DNA from: Peribacter sp043814035
GTDB taxonomy: Bacteria; Patescibacteriota; Gracilibacteria; Peribacterales; Peribacteraceae
Assembly: GCA_043814035.1 (NCBI GenBank)
Contig: JBDRKJ010000004.1
Location: 43,224-107,223, forward strand
Reading direction: 5' to 3'
DNA length: 64,000 bases
Part shown: positions 24,147 to 32,040 of the stretch, piece after piece
Layout of the letters: the number at the start of each line of letters is the position of its first letter
How positions within the stretch are numbered: the stretch's first letter is position 1
Notes under the pieces: generated by a model
Databases searched by the model: none
Told to the model about the DNA's origin: nothing
Seen by the model: the letters and a program-made list of their open reading frames with translations, nothing else
Program-made: the position numbers and the translations under genes

Positions 24147-24192
24147 AGAGACAGTCTAGAGATGGATGGGGTGTGGTGCTATCCTGAATGCA
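24147..24192. promoter_or_regulatory. Divergent, double leaderless promoter
   Basis: This 46-base gap holds two promoters back to back. On the minus strand TAGACT lies 6 bases before the ATG at 24146. On the plus strand TGCTATCCT (hexamer 24180-24185) lies 7 bases before the ATG at 24193. There is no room for leaders. Confidence 0.6.
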
Positions 24193-24774
24193 ATGGCTTC
24201 TCAGTTTTTCCGTAAGGTGATGGGGCTCGAACTCGAAGAGAAGATTCTCAATGCAGGGGCTCTTGTGGCAATTGTTGGTGTGTTTCTCCCCTGGATCGGT
24301 GGAGAACAGTTGGGCGGGACAACCGTCTCGTACACAGGTTTTGGATTTTACACTGGCATTGTGGGCATCAGTGTCTTTGCCCTTCATCTGTTTGTGCTCC
24401 TCATTACGATTATTCCTCTCACAGGAGGGCCGGTGCTGATCCGCCGTCGTTACCGTGAAGTGGTGCGCCTCTGTGCGACTGCAGAAACGGTTATTCTCAT
24501 TCTTTCGTGCCTCTCTGTACTGATCAAGGTGACATTTGACCTGGCACGTATGGAGATTCGCTTCGGCATTTACGTAGCGCTCATCGGCAGTCTGGTTGCT
24601 CTCTTTGAATCCTTCTTACGTTTTCAGGAACAGCGGAAGGGTTTTGTGCAGGAACTGTTCCATCATCCCGAAGAGCAGTCGAAACCCGTCGATAAGCAGG
24701 AGTTCTTCGAGGCTCCACCTCCACCACCTCCACCACCACCCCTGCCTCCAGAAGAGCATCGTATACATCGTTAA
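24193..24774 (+). CDS. Four-helix membrane protein with polyproline tail
   Basis: 193 residues from the ATG at 24193. Four hydrophobic helices occupy about 18-37, 47-75, 95-115 and 120-145. A cytoplasmic acidic tail follows and ends in a run of nine prolines, L-P-P and a basic end. Polyproline stretches normally require elongation factor P. An earlier in-frame ATG at 24166 is rejected because it lies upstream of the -10. Function unknown. Confidence 0.6.
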   Translation: MASQFFRKVMGLELEEKILNAGALVAIVGVFLPWIGGEQLGGTTVSYTGFGFYTGIVGISVFALHLFVLLITIIPLTGGPVLIRRRYREVVRLCATAETVILILSCLSVLIKVTFDLARMEIRFGIYVALIGSLVALFESFLRFQEQRKGFVQELFHHPEEQSKPVDKQEFFEAPPPPPPPPPLPPEEHRIHR

Positions 24775-24826
24775 GATGCCGCCGAACGCTGTAGGCCTGC
24801 GACACGTGATGCTATAGAATGGTCGT

Positions 24827-25126
24827 ATGGCTGACTTTGTCGATAACGACTTTCTCTATTTTGATTCCGAAACACGCGCCGTGATCGGGCCGGTGCAGTG
24901 GTCTAAATTGGGCAATGTGAAACCGCTCGAGAAGCCTGCCGCGGCTCCTGAAGAAGGCAACGATCGTCGTCGTAGAGGAAGGCGACGGAAAGAGTACTAC
25001 CTCTGGGGTTCGTATCGATCGCTGAAGCATTTGTACAATCTCGAAGGCAAGAGAGTACGCGAAGAACATACACAGACGCTCGATGAGGTGATGGCGCGTG
25101 CTCTGCACGAACCGTATTGGGATTGA
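24827..25126 (+). CDS. Hypothetical protein (99 aa)
   Basis: 99 residues: acidic/aromatic N-terminus (D-N-D-F-L-Y-F-D), a strongly basic centre (D-R-R-R-R-G-R-R-R-K-E) and a helical end with L-H-E-P-Y-W-D. TAGAAT (24815-24820) ends 6 bases before the ATG. It is convergent with fbp, 2 bases between stops. The basic patch suggests nucleic-acid contact, but this is only composition. Confidence 0.55.
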   Translation: MADFVDNDFLYFDSETRAVIGPVQWSKLGNVKPLEKPAAAPEEGNDRRRRGRRRKEYYLWGSYRSLKHLYNLEGKRVREEHTQTLDEVMARALHEPYWD

Positions 25127-25128
25127 TG

Positions 25129-26091
25129 TTATTCTTGTGATGTGAGGGAGGCACAAATACGTTCCACCTCATTCTTCGATCCGATGATGAGGGGGCAGCA
25201 CTGATCCACCGCTGTTATGGGAATGTCGAGAATGTCTTGAGTGCCATCGGATGCCGCGCCGCCGGCCTGGTTCGCCAGATAGGCAAATGGGCCGCACTCG
25301 AATGCATGGCGCAATTTTCCTTGGGGGTATTTGTGGCTTGCGGGGAAGGTGAAGATGCCCTGCCCTTTACTGAAGATGTGATGCACATCGGCAACGAGAC
25401 AACCGGAGTATCGAAGGGTCATCTGCTGCGAGAGCCATGATTCCATGATGCCGCGGTAACCTTTGCTCTCGTCAATGCCACGGAGGTTGCCGGGGCTGAA
25501 GTTCTTGGCGTTGTCACCAATACCGAGGTGCTCCCGCAGGAGGATGAATTCTCCCACATCGTTGAGGAGGAATTCATGTACACCGCTTCCGGTAGAGTAG
25601 ACGAAGAGCGTGCGAGGCCCGTAGAGCACATACAGCGCGGCAACTTGCTCTCGTGGGGTGTGACCGATGATCTCTTTTCCTTCATAAATTCCGAATATCG
25701 AGCCGATAGCAAGATTGGCATCGACCAGCGAAGAGCCATCTAATGGATCGAAGACAACAGAGTAGGGAGCATCGGGCGAGAGATCGACGATGCCATCGTG
25801 TTCTTCGCATGCGTACGAAGATACGAGGAGGTTTTCTCGAAGGTGTTCTTGGATGATGCGATCGCTGAGCACGTCGAGCTTTACTTGCTCCTCGCCGAAC
25901 ATGTTCACCGATCCTGCAAGCCCGGCCTCTGTCGTTTTAATGGCGTAGCTGATGTACTTTGCTGCTCTCGAGATATCATTGATGAGGTGACGGAGCTTAT
26001 CGGGCGCCTTCGAGACGTGGAACAGATGGCCATTAAGACTGCGTTGCTCGGCGGGGACGGATGGAGAGGGGGTCATAGTGTGGAGGATCAC
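25129..26091 (-). CDS. fbp: Fructose-1,6-bisphosphatase class I
   Basis: 320 residues. It has the metal- and phosphate-binding D-P-L-D-G-S-S motif near 115, an upstream E-E-H-D, an F-S-P-G-N segment near 192 and G-K-L-R-H-A-F-E-C-G-P near 256. It removes the 1-phosphate from fructose-1,6-bisphosphate in gluconeogenesis. The GTG start at 26091 overlaps the stop of gap, suggesting coupling; an ATG five codons later (26076) is the alternative. The gap-fbp pairing suggests upward carbon flow to sugar phosphates. Confidence 0.93.
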   Translation of the reverse strand: MILHTMTPSPSVPAEQRSLNGHLFHVSKAPDKLRHLINDISRAAKYISYAIKTTEAGLAGSVNMFGEEQVKLDVLSDRIIQEHLRENLLVSSYACEEHDGIVDLSPDAPYSVVFDPLDGSSLVDANLAIGSIFGIYEGKEIIGHTPREQVAALYVLYGPRTLFVYSTGSGVHEFLLNDVGEFILLREHLGIGDNAKNFSPGNLRGIDESKGYRGIMESWLSQQMTLRYSGCLVADVHHIFSKGQGIFTFPASHKYPQGKLRHAFECGPFAYLANQAGGAASDGTQDILDIPITAVDQCCPLIIGSKNEVERICASLTSQE

Positions 26092-27101
26092 TGCAGGAGC
26101 TTACCAGTATCGAGGACCATTTCTGTAACACGCATCGAATATCCCCACTCGTTGTCGTACCAGGCAAGAATTTGCACGAGGTTGCCATCAATGACGTTGG
26201 TCGAGGCGAGATCCACCGTGCTCGAATGCGGGTCTGAGACGTAATCGGACGAAACGAGGAGCCCCTCTTCAACTGCGAGAATGCCGTTGAGTTCGCCTTC
26301 TGCTGCACTGCGGAGCTTTACGTTGACCTCGTCGATAGTCGTCGCTTCCTTGAGTTCGAGGACGAGGTAGGCTGCAGAGACATCCGGTACGGGAATGCGC
26401 AGTGCCATACCGTCGAGCTTGCCTTTGAGGTGCGGGAATATCTTTCCTACGGCCTTGGCGGCCCCTGTGGTGGAGGGGATGATATTGAGTGCCGCAGCGC
26501 GTGCGATGCGGAGCTTGGAGCTGTTGGTAGAGTTATCGAGGAGGTTTTGGGAACTGGTGTAGGAGTGCGTCGTGCACATAAGGCCGCGCTGAATGCCCTT
26601 CCATGCATCGAGGACAAATACAACCGGAGCAATGCAGTTTGTGGTGCAAGAAGCGGCGCTCACAATGGGAAGCGCATCTTTGAGTTTGTCGTCGTTCACG
26701 CCCCGGACAATCATGATTGTGTCGTCTTTGGGAGGGGCGGTAATGATAACGGCTTTTGCCCCCGCATTGAGGTGAGCCTGCGTCTTCTCCTTCGTGCGGA
26801 ACTTGCCGGTCGCCTCGACGACGACGTCAATCTTCAATTCTTTCCAAGGACATTTGGAGGGATCTTTTTCTCTGATGACGTGCACGGTCTTGCCATCGAC
26901 ACGGAGGTTTTCGCCATCCACATCTACGGAGTGATCGAACCGATGGTGGAGCGAGTCGTACTTCAAGAGATAGCATCGCATGGCCGCGTCGCTGGATGCG
27001 TTAATGGCAACCACTTCAACTTCTTTCGGATAACGCTCAAGAAGCTGTCGATGCACTACTCTGCCAATGCGTCCGTATCCATTAATAGCAACTCTCAACA
27101 T
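26088..27101 (-). CDS. gap: Glyceraldehyde-3-phosphate dehydrogenase, type I
   Basis: 337 residues. N-terminal Rossmann motif I-N-G-Y-G-R-I-G-R, catalytic S-A-A-S-C-T-T-N-C near 148-156, T-H-S-Y-T-S-S-Q near 176 and the final W-Y-D-N-E-W-G-Y. It interconverts glyceraldehyde-3-phosphate and 1,3-bisphosphoglycerate with NAD(P). A promoter reading TTGCCT-N16-TATCAT ends 6 bases before the ATG, so the mRNA is probably leaderless. Confidence 0.97.
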   Translation of the reverse strand: MLRVAINGYGRIGRVVHRQLLERYPKEVEVVAINASSDAAMRCYLLKYDSLHHRFDHSVDVDGENLRVDGKTVHVIREKDPSKCPWKELKIDVVVEATGKFRTKEKTQAHLNAGAKAVIITAPPKDDTIMIVRGVNDDKLKDALPIVSAASCTTNCIAPVVFVLDAWKGIQRGLMCTTHSYTSSQNLLDNSTNSSKLRIARAAALNIIPSTTGAAKAVGKIFPHLKGKLDGMALRIPVPDVSAAYLVLELKEATTIDEVNVKLRSAAEGELNGILAVEEGLLVSSDYVSDPHSSTVDLASTNVIDGNLVQILAWYDNEWGYSMRVTEMVLDTGKLLQ

Positions 27102-27157
27102 AAAAGCATGATACTGATGTCATCATGAAAGGCAAATTCAGCGAAAGTGCTTTCGTG

Positions 27158-28216
27158 CTACCCAAACATCCCGACAAAGATACCTAACATGGCAAAGAAG
27201 ATGCCGATGATCCAGAGGCGCATGGTCACCTTGCTTTCACCCCATTCCAGTGCTTCGAAATGATGGTGCAAGGGAGCTGCGCGAAACACTTTCTTTCCGT
27301 GACGTAATTTCTTACTTGTCAGCTGAATGATGACCGAGAGCATTTCAATGACGAAGACGAATCCGATGAGCGGTAAAACGAGTACTTGATCGATCATGAG
27401 GGCGATCACGCCAAGCATGCCGCCGAGAGCCAGTGCGCCGGTATCACCCATGAAGAACAGGGCAGGAGGAACGTTGTGCCAGAGAAAGGCAGCCGTTGCC
27501 CCTGCTGAGACAGCACAGAATCCGGCGAGCACGGTGAGGCCTTTCAGGTAGGCGAGAAAGGCGAGCGCGAGAAAGGCGATGGTCAGTAATCCTGCTGCCA
27601 GACCGTCGAGGCCATCAGTAACGTTCACGGCATTTGCCGTTCCGACGATGATGAAGATGAAGAGGGGAACGTACCAGCCACCGAGAAGCAGTGGGCCGAT
27701 GTACGGCAGGTGAATGGAGTCGTATTCAAGCTTAAAGTAGAACCAGAGGCCTCCGGCAGTGGAGAGCAGGAGGAGTGTGATGATCTTGGGGAGCCAATCG
27801 AGTCCACGCTTCTTGCCGATGCAGCAGATGTTGAGATAGTCATCGAGCGCGCCCAAAAGCCCGAAGGACACGAGCATGAAGAGGGGCAGGTAGACCTGAC
27901 CTCGTTGAAGGAGAGAGCGCTCGACGATGCCGAAGAATGATAGTACGCGCGAGAGGAGGACTGTCAGTAGAATCGAACCCCAGATGAGCACACCTCCCAT
28001 CGTGGGGGTGCCGGCCTTCTTGGCGTGGAACTTGTTGAAGACGGTGGCCGCGAGGCCGTCGACCGTTTCGCTCCGCAGTTGTTTTCCGAGATTAAAGTGG
28101 AGGAGCACCTTCAGGTACCACGGGGTTACCGTGATGCCGATCATGAACGCGATCAGCGCGTAGAGCAGAATCGCGAGCAGTGGGATATCGGGGCGGACGG
28201 GAATGAATGTATCCAT
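27158..28216 (-). CDS. mraY: Phospho-N-acetylmuramoyl-pentapeptide transferase
   Basis: 352 residues from the ATG at 28216, about ten membrane helices. Motifs: K-A-G-T-P-T-M-G-G near 55, the N-x-x-N-x-x-D-G-L-D-G-L-A catalytic loop near 200 and the H-H-H-F-E loop near 310. It makes lipid I at the membrane, the first membrane step of peptidoglycan synthesis. A TTGGCC-N17-TATCCT promoter ends 8 bases before the ATG; the longer frame to 28237 would start inside the promoter and is rejected. Confidence 0.97.
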   Translation of the reverse strand: MDTFIPVRPDIPLLAILLYALIAFMIGITVTPWYLKVLLHFNLGKQLRSETVDGLAATVFNKFHAKKAGTPTMGGVLIWGSILLTVLLSRVLSFFGIVERSLLQRGQVYLPLFMLVSFGLLGALDDYLNICCIGKKRGLDWLPKIITLLLLSTAGGLWFYFKLEYDSIHLPYIGPLLLGGWYVPLFIFIIVGTANAVNVTDGLDGLAAGLLTIAFLALAFLAYLKGLTVLAGFCAVSAGATAAFLWHNVPPALFFMGDTGALALGGMLGVIALMIDQVLVLPLIGFVFVIEMLSVIIQLTSKKLRHGKKVFRAAPLHHHFEALEWGESKVTMRLWIIGIFFAMLGIFVGMFG

Positions 28217-28268
28217 GTGCGCACAGGATAGCCGCATTGTTGTTCATGGCCAATCGCCCAAACATCTA

Positions 28269-29627
28269 TTATGCCGAGTGCACTTTATCGATGTCGTAGA
28301 AGCGCATCTGCTCCTTCTTGAATAAGAGCTCTACGCGTCCGATGGGACCGTTGCGGTGTTTGCGGATGTAGATGTCGGTCACGCCGGGTCGATCACTGTC
28401 TTCTTCGTAGTAGTCTTCGCGGTACATCATAAGTACCACGTCCGCATCCTGTTCAATAGATCCGGAATCGCGCAGATCCGACAGCTGGGGAATATTGCCC
28501 GGGCGGGTCTCAACTGCGCGGGAGAGCTGCGAGAGGGCGATAATCGGCACGTGCAATTCGCGCCCCAGTTGTTTGAGGGAACGTGAAATCTCTGAGATTT
28601 CCTGCACACGGTTGCCTGCATAGCTGGCGTTGCCCGTACTCATGAGCTGCAGATAGTCGATAATGAGCAGATCGAGCCCGTTCTCCATCTGCAGACGACG
28701 TGCCTTGGCGCGGAGCTCCGGAATGGTAGAGGCGACAGAGTCATCGATGAAGATATTTGCCTTGTTGAGCTCATCCATAATCGGGCCCATATTCTGAAAG
28801 TCGGTGTCATCCAACTTGCCGCGTTGGAGTTTCCAAGAATCCACGCCGAGCATCGAGGCAAACAGGCGATCCACCAATTGTTCCTTACTCATTTCAAGTG
28901 AGAAGATGCCGACGTGTTTTCGCCCACGGATTGCGGCGTTCTGGGCGATATTGAGCGCGAGGGAGGTTTTTCCCATACTGGGGCGTGCCGCGATCACCAC
29001 GAGATCCGATGGCTGCATGCCCGAAAGTTTCATATCGAGGGATTTGAAACCTGTGGGCACACCCTTCACAGTTTCTTCATCCTGTGATTCGTGCATCTCG
29101 GCAAAGCGTTCGTAACGCGTCTCGAGTACGTCTCGAATGTGAATGAACTTATCTTTGAGATACATGTTCGTGATCTCGAAGATCGATTTCTCTACGAGAT
29201 CGAGGAGCTCAGCAACAGGTTTCTCCTCTTCGTATCCCAGACCAATAATGTTCTGACCGGCGGCAATGATGCGACGATGTACAGCTTTCGTCTTCACGAT
29301 CTGTCCGTACTGGTACACGTGGGATGACGTCGGTACCTCAGAGGCGAGCTCTGCCAAAAAAGCGCTTCCCCCTGCTTTCTGGATTTTCTCATTGCCTGAG
29401 AGCTTTGTGGTGACGGTTACGAAATCAATCGGCTCGTGACCCATGTAGAGCTCGTGAATGGCCTGATAGACTTCGCGCAGCGTGGGATCGTAGAAATCCG
29501 ATGGCATGAGAAAGTCACTTACTTTAATCACGGCCTCGGGATCCACGAGCAGCGCGCCCAAGACTGTACGTTCGGCCTCGGCGGAATGCGGCTGAGTTTT
29601 GATGGAGGATGGGGTGCTCGTAGCCAT
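28269..29627 (-). CDS. dnaB: Replicative DNA helicase DnaB
   Basis: 452 residues from the ATG at 29627. The N-terminal DnaB domain begins P-H-S-A-E-A-E-R-T-V-L-G-A-L-L. The RecA-like motor has A-R-P-S-M-G-K-T-S near 225 (Walker A), L-L-I-I-D-Y-L-Q-L-M near 330 (Walker B) and Q-L-S-R-A-V-E-T-R-P near 375. TACAAT ends 8 bases before the ATG. A longer frame upstream is rejected on that basis and because the family begins near here. A DUF721/DciA-like protein is encoded at 18383. Confidence 0.97.
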   Translation of the reverse strand: MATSTPSSIKTQPHSAEAERTVLGALLVDPEAVIKVSDFLMPSDFYDPTLREVYQAIHELYMGHEPIDFVTVTTKLSGNEKIQKAGGSAFLAELASEVPTSSHVYQYGQIVKTKAVHRRIIAAGQNIIGLGYEEEKPVAELLDLVEKSIFEITNMYLKDKFIHIRDVLETRYERFAEMHESQDEETVKGVPTGFKSLDMKLSGMQPSDLVVIAARPSMGKTSLALNIAQNAAIRGRKHVGIFSLEMSKEQLVDRLFASMLGVDSWKLQRGKLDDTDFQNMGPIMDELNKANIFIDDSVASTIPELRAKARRLQMENGLDLLIIDYLQLMSTGNASYAGNRVQEISEISRSLKQLGRELHVPIIALSQLSRAVETRPGNIPQLSDLRDSGSIEQDADVVLMMYREDYYEEDSDRPGVTDIYIRKHRNGPIGRVELLFKKEQMRFYDIDKVHSA

Positions 29628-29733
29628 GAACACGGATTGTAGTGCTCGCAGCACTGACGGCAATCAAACCCGCTTGATGACGGCAGTGAAATGAGATACG
29701 GCGTGTTGGTGGATTGTGGAGGAAATGTGGAAA

Positions 29734-29864
29734 GAGGGAATCGGGAATAAGGATTCGGACTTAGGGTTTCTATTGATGATTTGTTGGAAGCAGGAGGTTG
29801 ATTTGATTTCAAGTGCTCCGTTAAAAATGTTTCCTAAGTCCTATTTCCGAATACCTATTCCCTC
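29734..29864. repeat. Palindromic word element, copy A (no ORF)
   Basis: The left arm (29734-29770) is built from GGGAAT, CGGGAATAAGGATTCGGAC and TTAGGG. The right arm (29830-29864) is its imperfect reverse complement (CCTAAGTCC, ATTTCCGAAT, ACCTATTCCC). A 59-base AT-rich centre has no gene. The right arm runs into the NUDIX gene and supplies its TAG stop codon. Confidence 0.75.
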
Positions 29865-30388
29865 AATACCGTGTCCCGGGCGAAACGGAGCAGGCCGTAG
29901 GCACTCGGCATGTGGACGTGAGAGCCATTACAGACGTGTTCAATAGCCTTTTGAATGGTGCACTCGTGTACTTCGATCAATTCAGTATCATCTTGAGGCA
30001 GTGGATCAAGAGCGAGCTTCTTGGCGACGAAAATGTGATTCATCGTGGGGAATCCCTCTGAGTGGTTGCCACTGCAGAGAAAAGTAATTTCGTCTGCGCG
30101 ATAGCCCGTTTCTTCCTGCAGTTCGCGTAGAGCTGCGATTTTGGGATCTGGCTCCTTATTTACCCGGCCCGTGGGCAGCATCCAGATGTAGCCATCGAAG
30201 AACGGACGGTACTCGCGGAGGAGGAGCACATTTCCACTATCGGTGACGGCGATGATGTGAGCGGTATCACAACGGACGACGCGGGCCATCTTTTTCATCT
30301 TCCCATTCGGGAGAGGCGCTTCTTCGAGCGTGACGCGCCAGCCGTGTCCGGAGTAGAGCTCTTGTGATGGAAATGAAGGGGTATCCAT
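29855..30388 (-). CDS. NUDIX hydrolase (ADP-ribose pyrophosphatase-like)
   Basis: 177 residues. The Nudix box reads G-R-V-N-K-E-P-D-P-K-I-A-A-L-R-E-L-Q-E-E followed by T-G, near residues 80-102, fitting G-x5-E-x7-R-E-x2-E-E with a one-position N-terminal variation. L-L-L-R-E-Y-R-P-F-F-D-G precedes it, as in ADP-sugar pyrophosphatases. It probably cleans up nucleoside-diphosphate derivatives. TATACT lies 9 bases before the ATG. Its last codons (L-R-E-stop) lie in palindromic copy A, so the C-terminus has been recast by the repeat. Confidence 0.88.
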   Translation of the reverse strand: MDTPSFPSQELYSGHGWRVTLEEAPLPNGKMKKMARVVRCDTAHIIAVTDSGNVLLLREYRPFFDGYIWMLPTGRVNKEPDPKIAALRELQEETGYRADEITFLCSGNHSEGFPTMNHIFVAKKLALDPLPQDDTELIEVHECTIQKAIEHVCNGSHVHMPSAYGLLRFARDTVLRE

Positions 30389-30416
30389 GTGGTTTTCAGT
30401 ATAGACCTTTTCTGCG

Positions 30417-30859
30417 CGGGATTCGGGAATAGGGATTCGGACCTAGGATGATTCTGACAGTGAATGCATTTTGGTGATCAGGGCATTGAGAATTTTGTGT
30501 ACCTCCACGCAGTCCCGATGTAATTCTTCATGTTGATTTTTCAAGAGATAGCTGACACGAACACTGAATATCAGTTCAGTCATCACTTCGACGAGTTCGC
30601 CGCGTGCTAGCACATATTTATATTGTTTGTCCGGATAACTATATCGACCGAATCCTTCTGCGATATTCGCGGCCACAGAAACAGATGCTCGACGCAGTTG
30701 AGATACAAGACCGTAGCGCTCACTCTTTGGAAAACTTTCTGTGACGTGATGAATCTTGACTGCAAGATCCATTGCTTTACGCCAGCCATCAAACTGAGTG
30801 AAATCGTTCGTCATACTTCGTACTTCCTAAGTCCGAATCCCGAATCCCTATTACCTCAG
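30417..30859. mobile_element. Palindromic word element, copy B, carrying a four-helix-bundle gene
   Basis: Left arm 30417-30450 (CGGGATTCGGGAATAGGG, then ATTCGGACCTAGG) and right arm 30824-30859 (CTTCCTAAGTCCGAATCC, then GAATCCCTATTACC) are imperfect inverted repeats using the same words as copies A and C. They enclose only the gene 30443-30814. The right arm ends one base before the recA stop codon. Confidence 0.7.
30443..30814 (-). CDS. Four-helix-bundle protein (S23/23S rRNA intervening-sequence family, Avd-like)
   Basis: 123 residues. It has the family hallmarks: an early aromatic/Trp (F-D-G-W-R-K-A-M-D-L-A), then R-Y-G-L-V-S-Q-L-R-R-A-S-V-S-V-A-A-N-I-A-E-G near 34-55 and a long pair of C-terminal helices. 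Relatives are encoded in 23S rRNA intervening sequences, and the Avd accessory protein of diversity-generating retroelements shares the fold. Here no rRNA or reverse transcriptase is nearby; instead the gene sits between the arms of a palindromic element. Its stop codon (TAG) lies in the left arm. No Shine-Dalgarno is visible. Function of the stand-alone proteins is unknown. Confidence 0.85.
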   Translation of the reverse strand: MTNDFTQFDGWRKAMDLAVKIHHVTESFPKSERYGLVSQLRRASVSVAANIAEGFGRYSYPDKQYKYVLARGELVEVMTELIFSVRVSYLLKNQHEELHRDCVEVHKILNALITKMHSLSESS

Positions 30860-30860
30860 C

Positions 30861-31913
30861 CTAAAGGCCGGCAGCACTACGGATTTCTTTCTCAAGCTTC
30901 TCACTCAGTTTCGGTTGCCCTGCGATGTTGAGTGAGGCAGCCATTCGTCCTTGGCCGAGGGCTTCTTCTCCGCAGCGGTAGTGCGTGCCCGCCCGCTCGA
31001 TGATGCCGTACTTCACGCCCATATCAAGCAGATCGCCTGCGTAGTTGATGCCCTTGGCGTAGAGAATGTCGAATTCCGCCTGGCGGAACGGTGGGGCGAC
31101 TTTGTTCTTCACAATCTTGGCTCTGGTGCGGTTACCGACGATTTCCTGGTCGCCCTCACCCTTCTCGATAATTTTGTCGATGCGACGCACGTCGATGCGG
31201 ATGGAGGCATAGAATTTGAGGGCATTGCCGCCGGTGGTTGTTTCAGGATTGCCGAACATGACACCAATTTTCATGCGCATCTGGTTGATGAAGATGATGG
31301 AGCAACTGGTCTTGCTCACAATGGACGTCAGTTTGCGAAGAGCCTGGCTCATAAGTCGAGCCTGCAAGCCCATGTGGCTGTCGCCCATCATGCCATCGAT
31401 CTCTGCGCGTGGGGTGAGTGCGGCGACGGAATCGATGACAATGAGATCGATACCGCCGGACCGTACGAGAGTTTCGGTGATTTCGAGGGCTTGTTCCCCA
31501 TCATCGGGCTGCGAGACTAAAAGTGCATCAATATCGACCCCGATCTTCTTGGCGTACTGCACGTCCAGTGCGTGCTCCGCATCGATGAAGGCCGCCTTAC
31601 CTCCACGTTTCTGCGCCTGTGCGATCACGTGCAGGGCAAGAGTGGTTTTGCCGGAGGATTCCGGACCGTAGATCTCGATGATGCGGCCCTTGGGGATGCC
31701 GCCGCCGAGCGCAATGTCGAGCGAGAGAGCACCGGAAGGAATACACTCGATCTTCACTGCGTGATCCTGGCCCATGCGCATAATGGCACCGGCACCATAC
31801 TGCTTCTCGATCTGTGCGAGGGCGGACTTGAGCGCCTCTTCTTTGGGATTTTTGGAGGTGGTCGTGTCTTTCGTGGGGGTCATCGTGATTTTGGTAGGAG
31901 ATGCTTTTGCCAT
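30861..31913 (-). CDS. recA: Recombinase A
   Basis: 350 residues from the ATG at 31913. Walker A is G-P-E-S-S-G-K-T-T; L-I-V-I-D-S-V-A-A-L-T-P-R follows; then F-I-N-Q-M-R-M-K-I-G-V-M-F-G-N-P-E-T-T-T-G-G-N-A (loop L2). Core length is standard, with a Thr/Lys-rich N-terminal extension. It catalyses strand exchange and would be the SOS co-protease. Two GTGTA-N6-TACAC palindromes lie upstream, one immediately after the likely -10 (TATCGT). Upstream frames before 31913 pass through the operator and are rejected. Confidence 0.97.
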   Translation of the reverse strand: MAKASPTKITMTPTKDTTTSKNPKEEALKSALAQIEKQYGAGAIMRMGQDHAVKIECIPSGALSLDIALGGGIPKGRIIEIYGPESSGKTTLALHVIAQAQKRGGKAAFIDAEHALDVQYAKKIGVDIDALLVSQPDDGEQALEITETLVRSGGIDLIVIDSVAALTPRAEIDGMMGDSHMGLQARLMSQALRKLTSIVSKTSCSIIFINQMRMKIGVMFGNPETTTGGNALKFYASIRIDVRRIDKIIEKGEGDQEIVGNRTRAKIVKNKVAPPFRQAEFDILYAKGINYAGDLLDMGVKYGIIERAGTHYRCGEEALGQGRMAASLNIAGQPKLSEKLEKEIRSAAGL

Positions 31914-31940
31914 GGTAGAGTTGAGGAGAGAAGGGTAAAA

Positions 31941-31958
31941 GGTGTAAATTCGTACACC
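31941..31958. promoter_or_regulatory. Putative SOS (LexA) box at recA, site 1
   Basis: GGTGTAAATTCGTACACC, a perfect inverted repeat of GGTGTA around 6 bases. It lies 28 bases before the recA ATG, directly downstream of TATCGT (possible -10, with TTGCAG 17 bases further up). Confidence 0.75.
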
Positions 31959-32021
31959 ACGATACGTTTGAAGATTCACCTCTGCAACGACAATCTCTTG
32001 CGGAATCGCGCAAATGATGAT

Positions 32022-32039
32022 GGTGTATTACTGTACACC
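32022..32039. promoter_or_regulatory. Putative SOS (LexA) box at recA, site 2
   Basis: GGTGTATTACTGTACACC, same half-sites and spacing as site 1, 64 bases away and immediately after the stop of the upstream lipoprotein gene. Two copies upstream of recA suggest cooperative binding. Confidence 0.7.
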
Positions 32040-32040
32040 T

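Noticed and set aside
30443..30814. Diversity-generating retroelement (Avd plus reverse transcriptase)
   Set aside because: No reverse transcriptase, template repeat or variable repeat was found nearby; only the Avd-like fold is shared.
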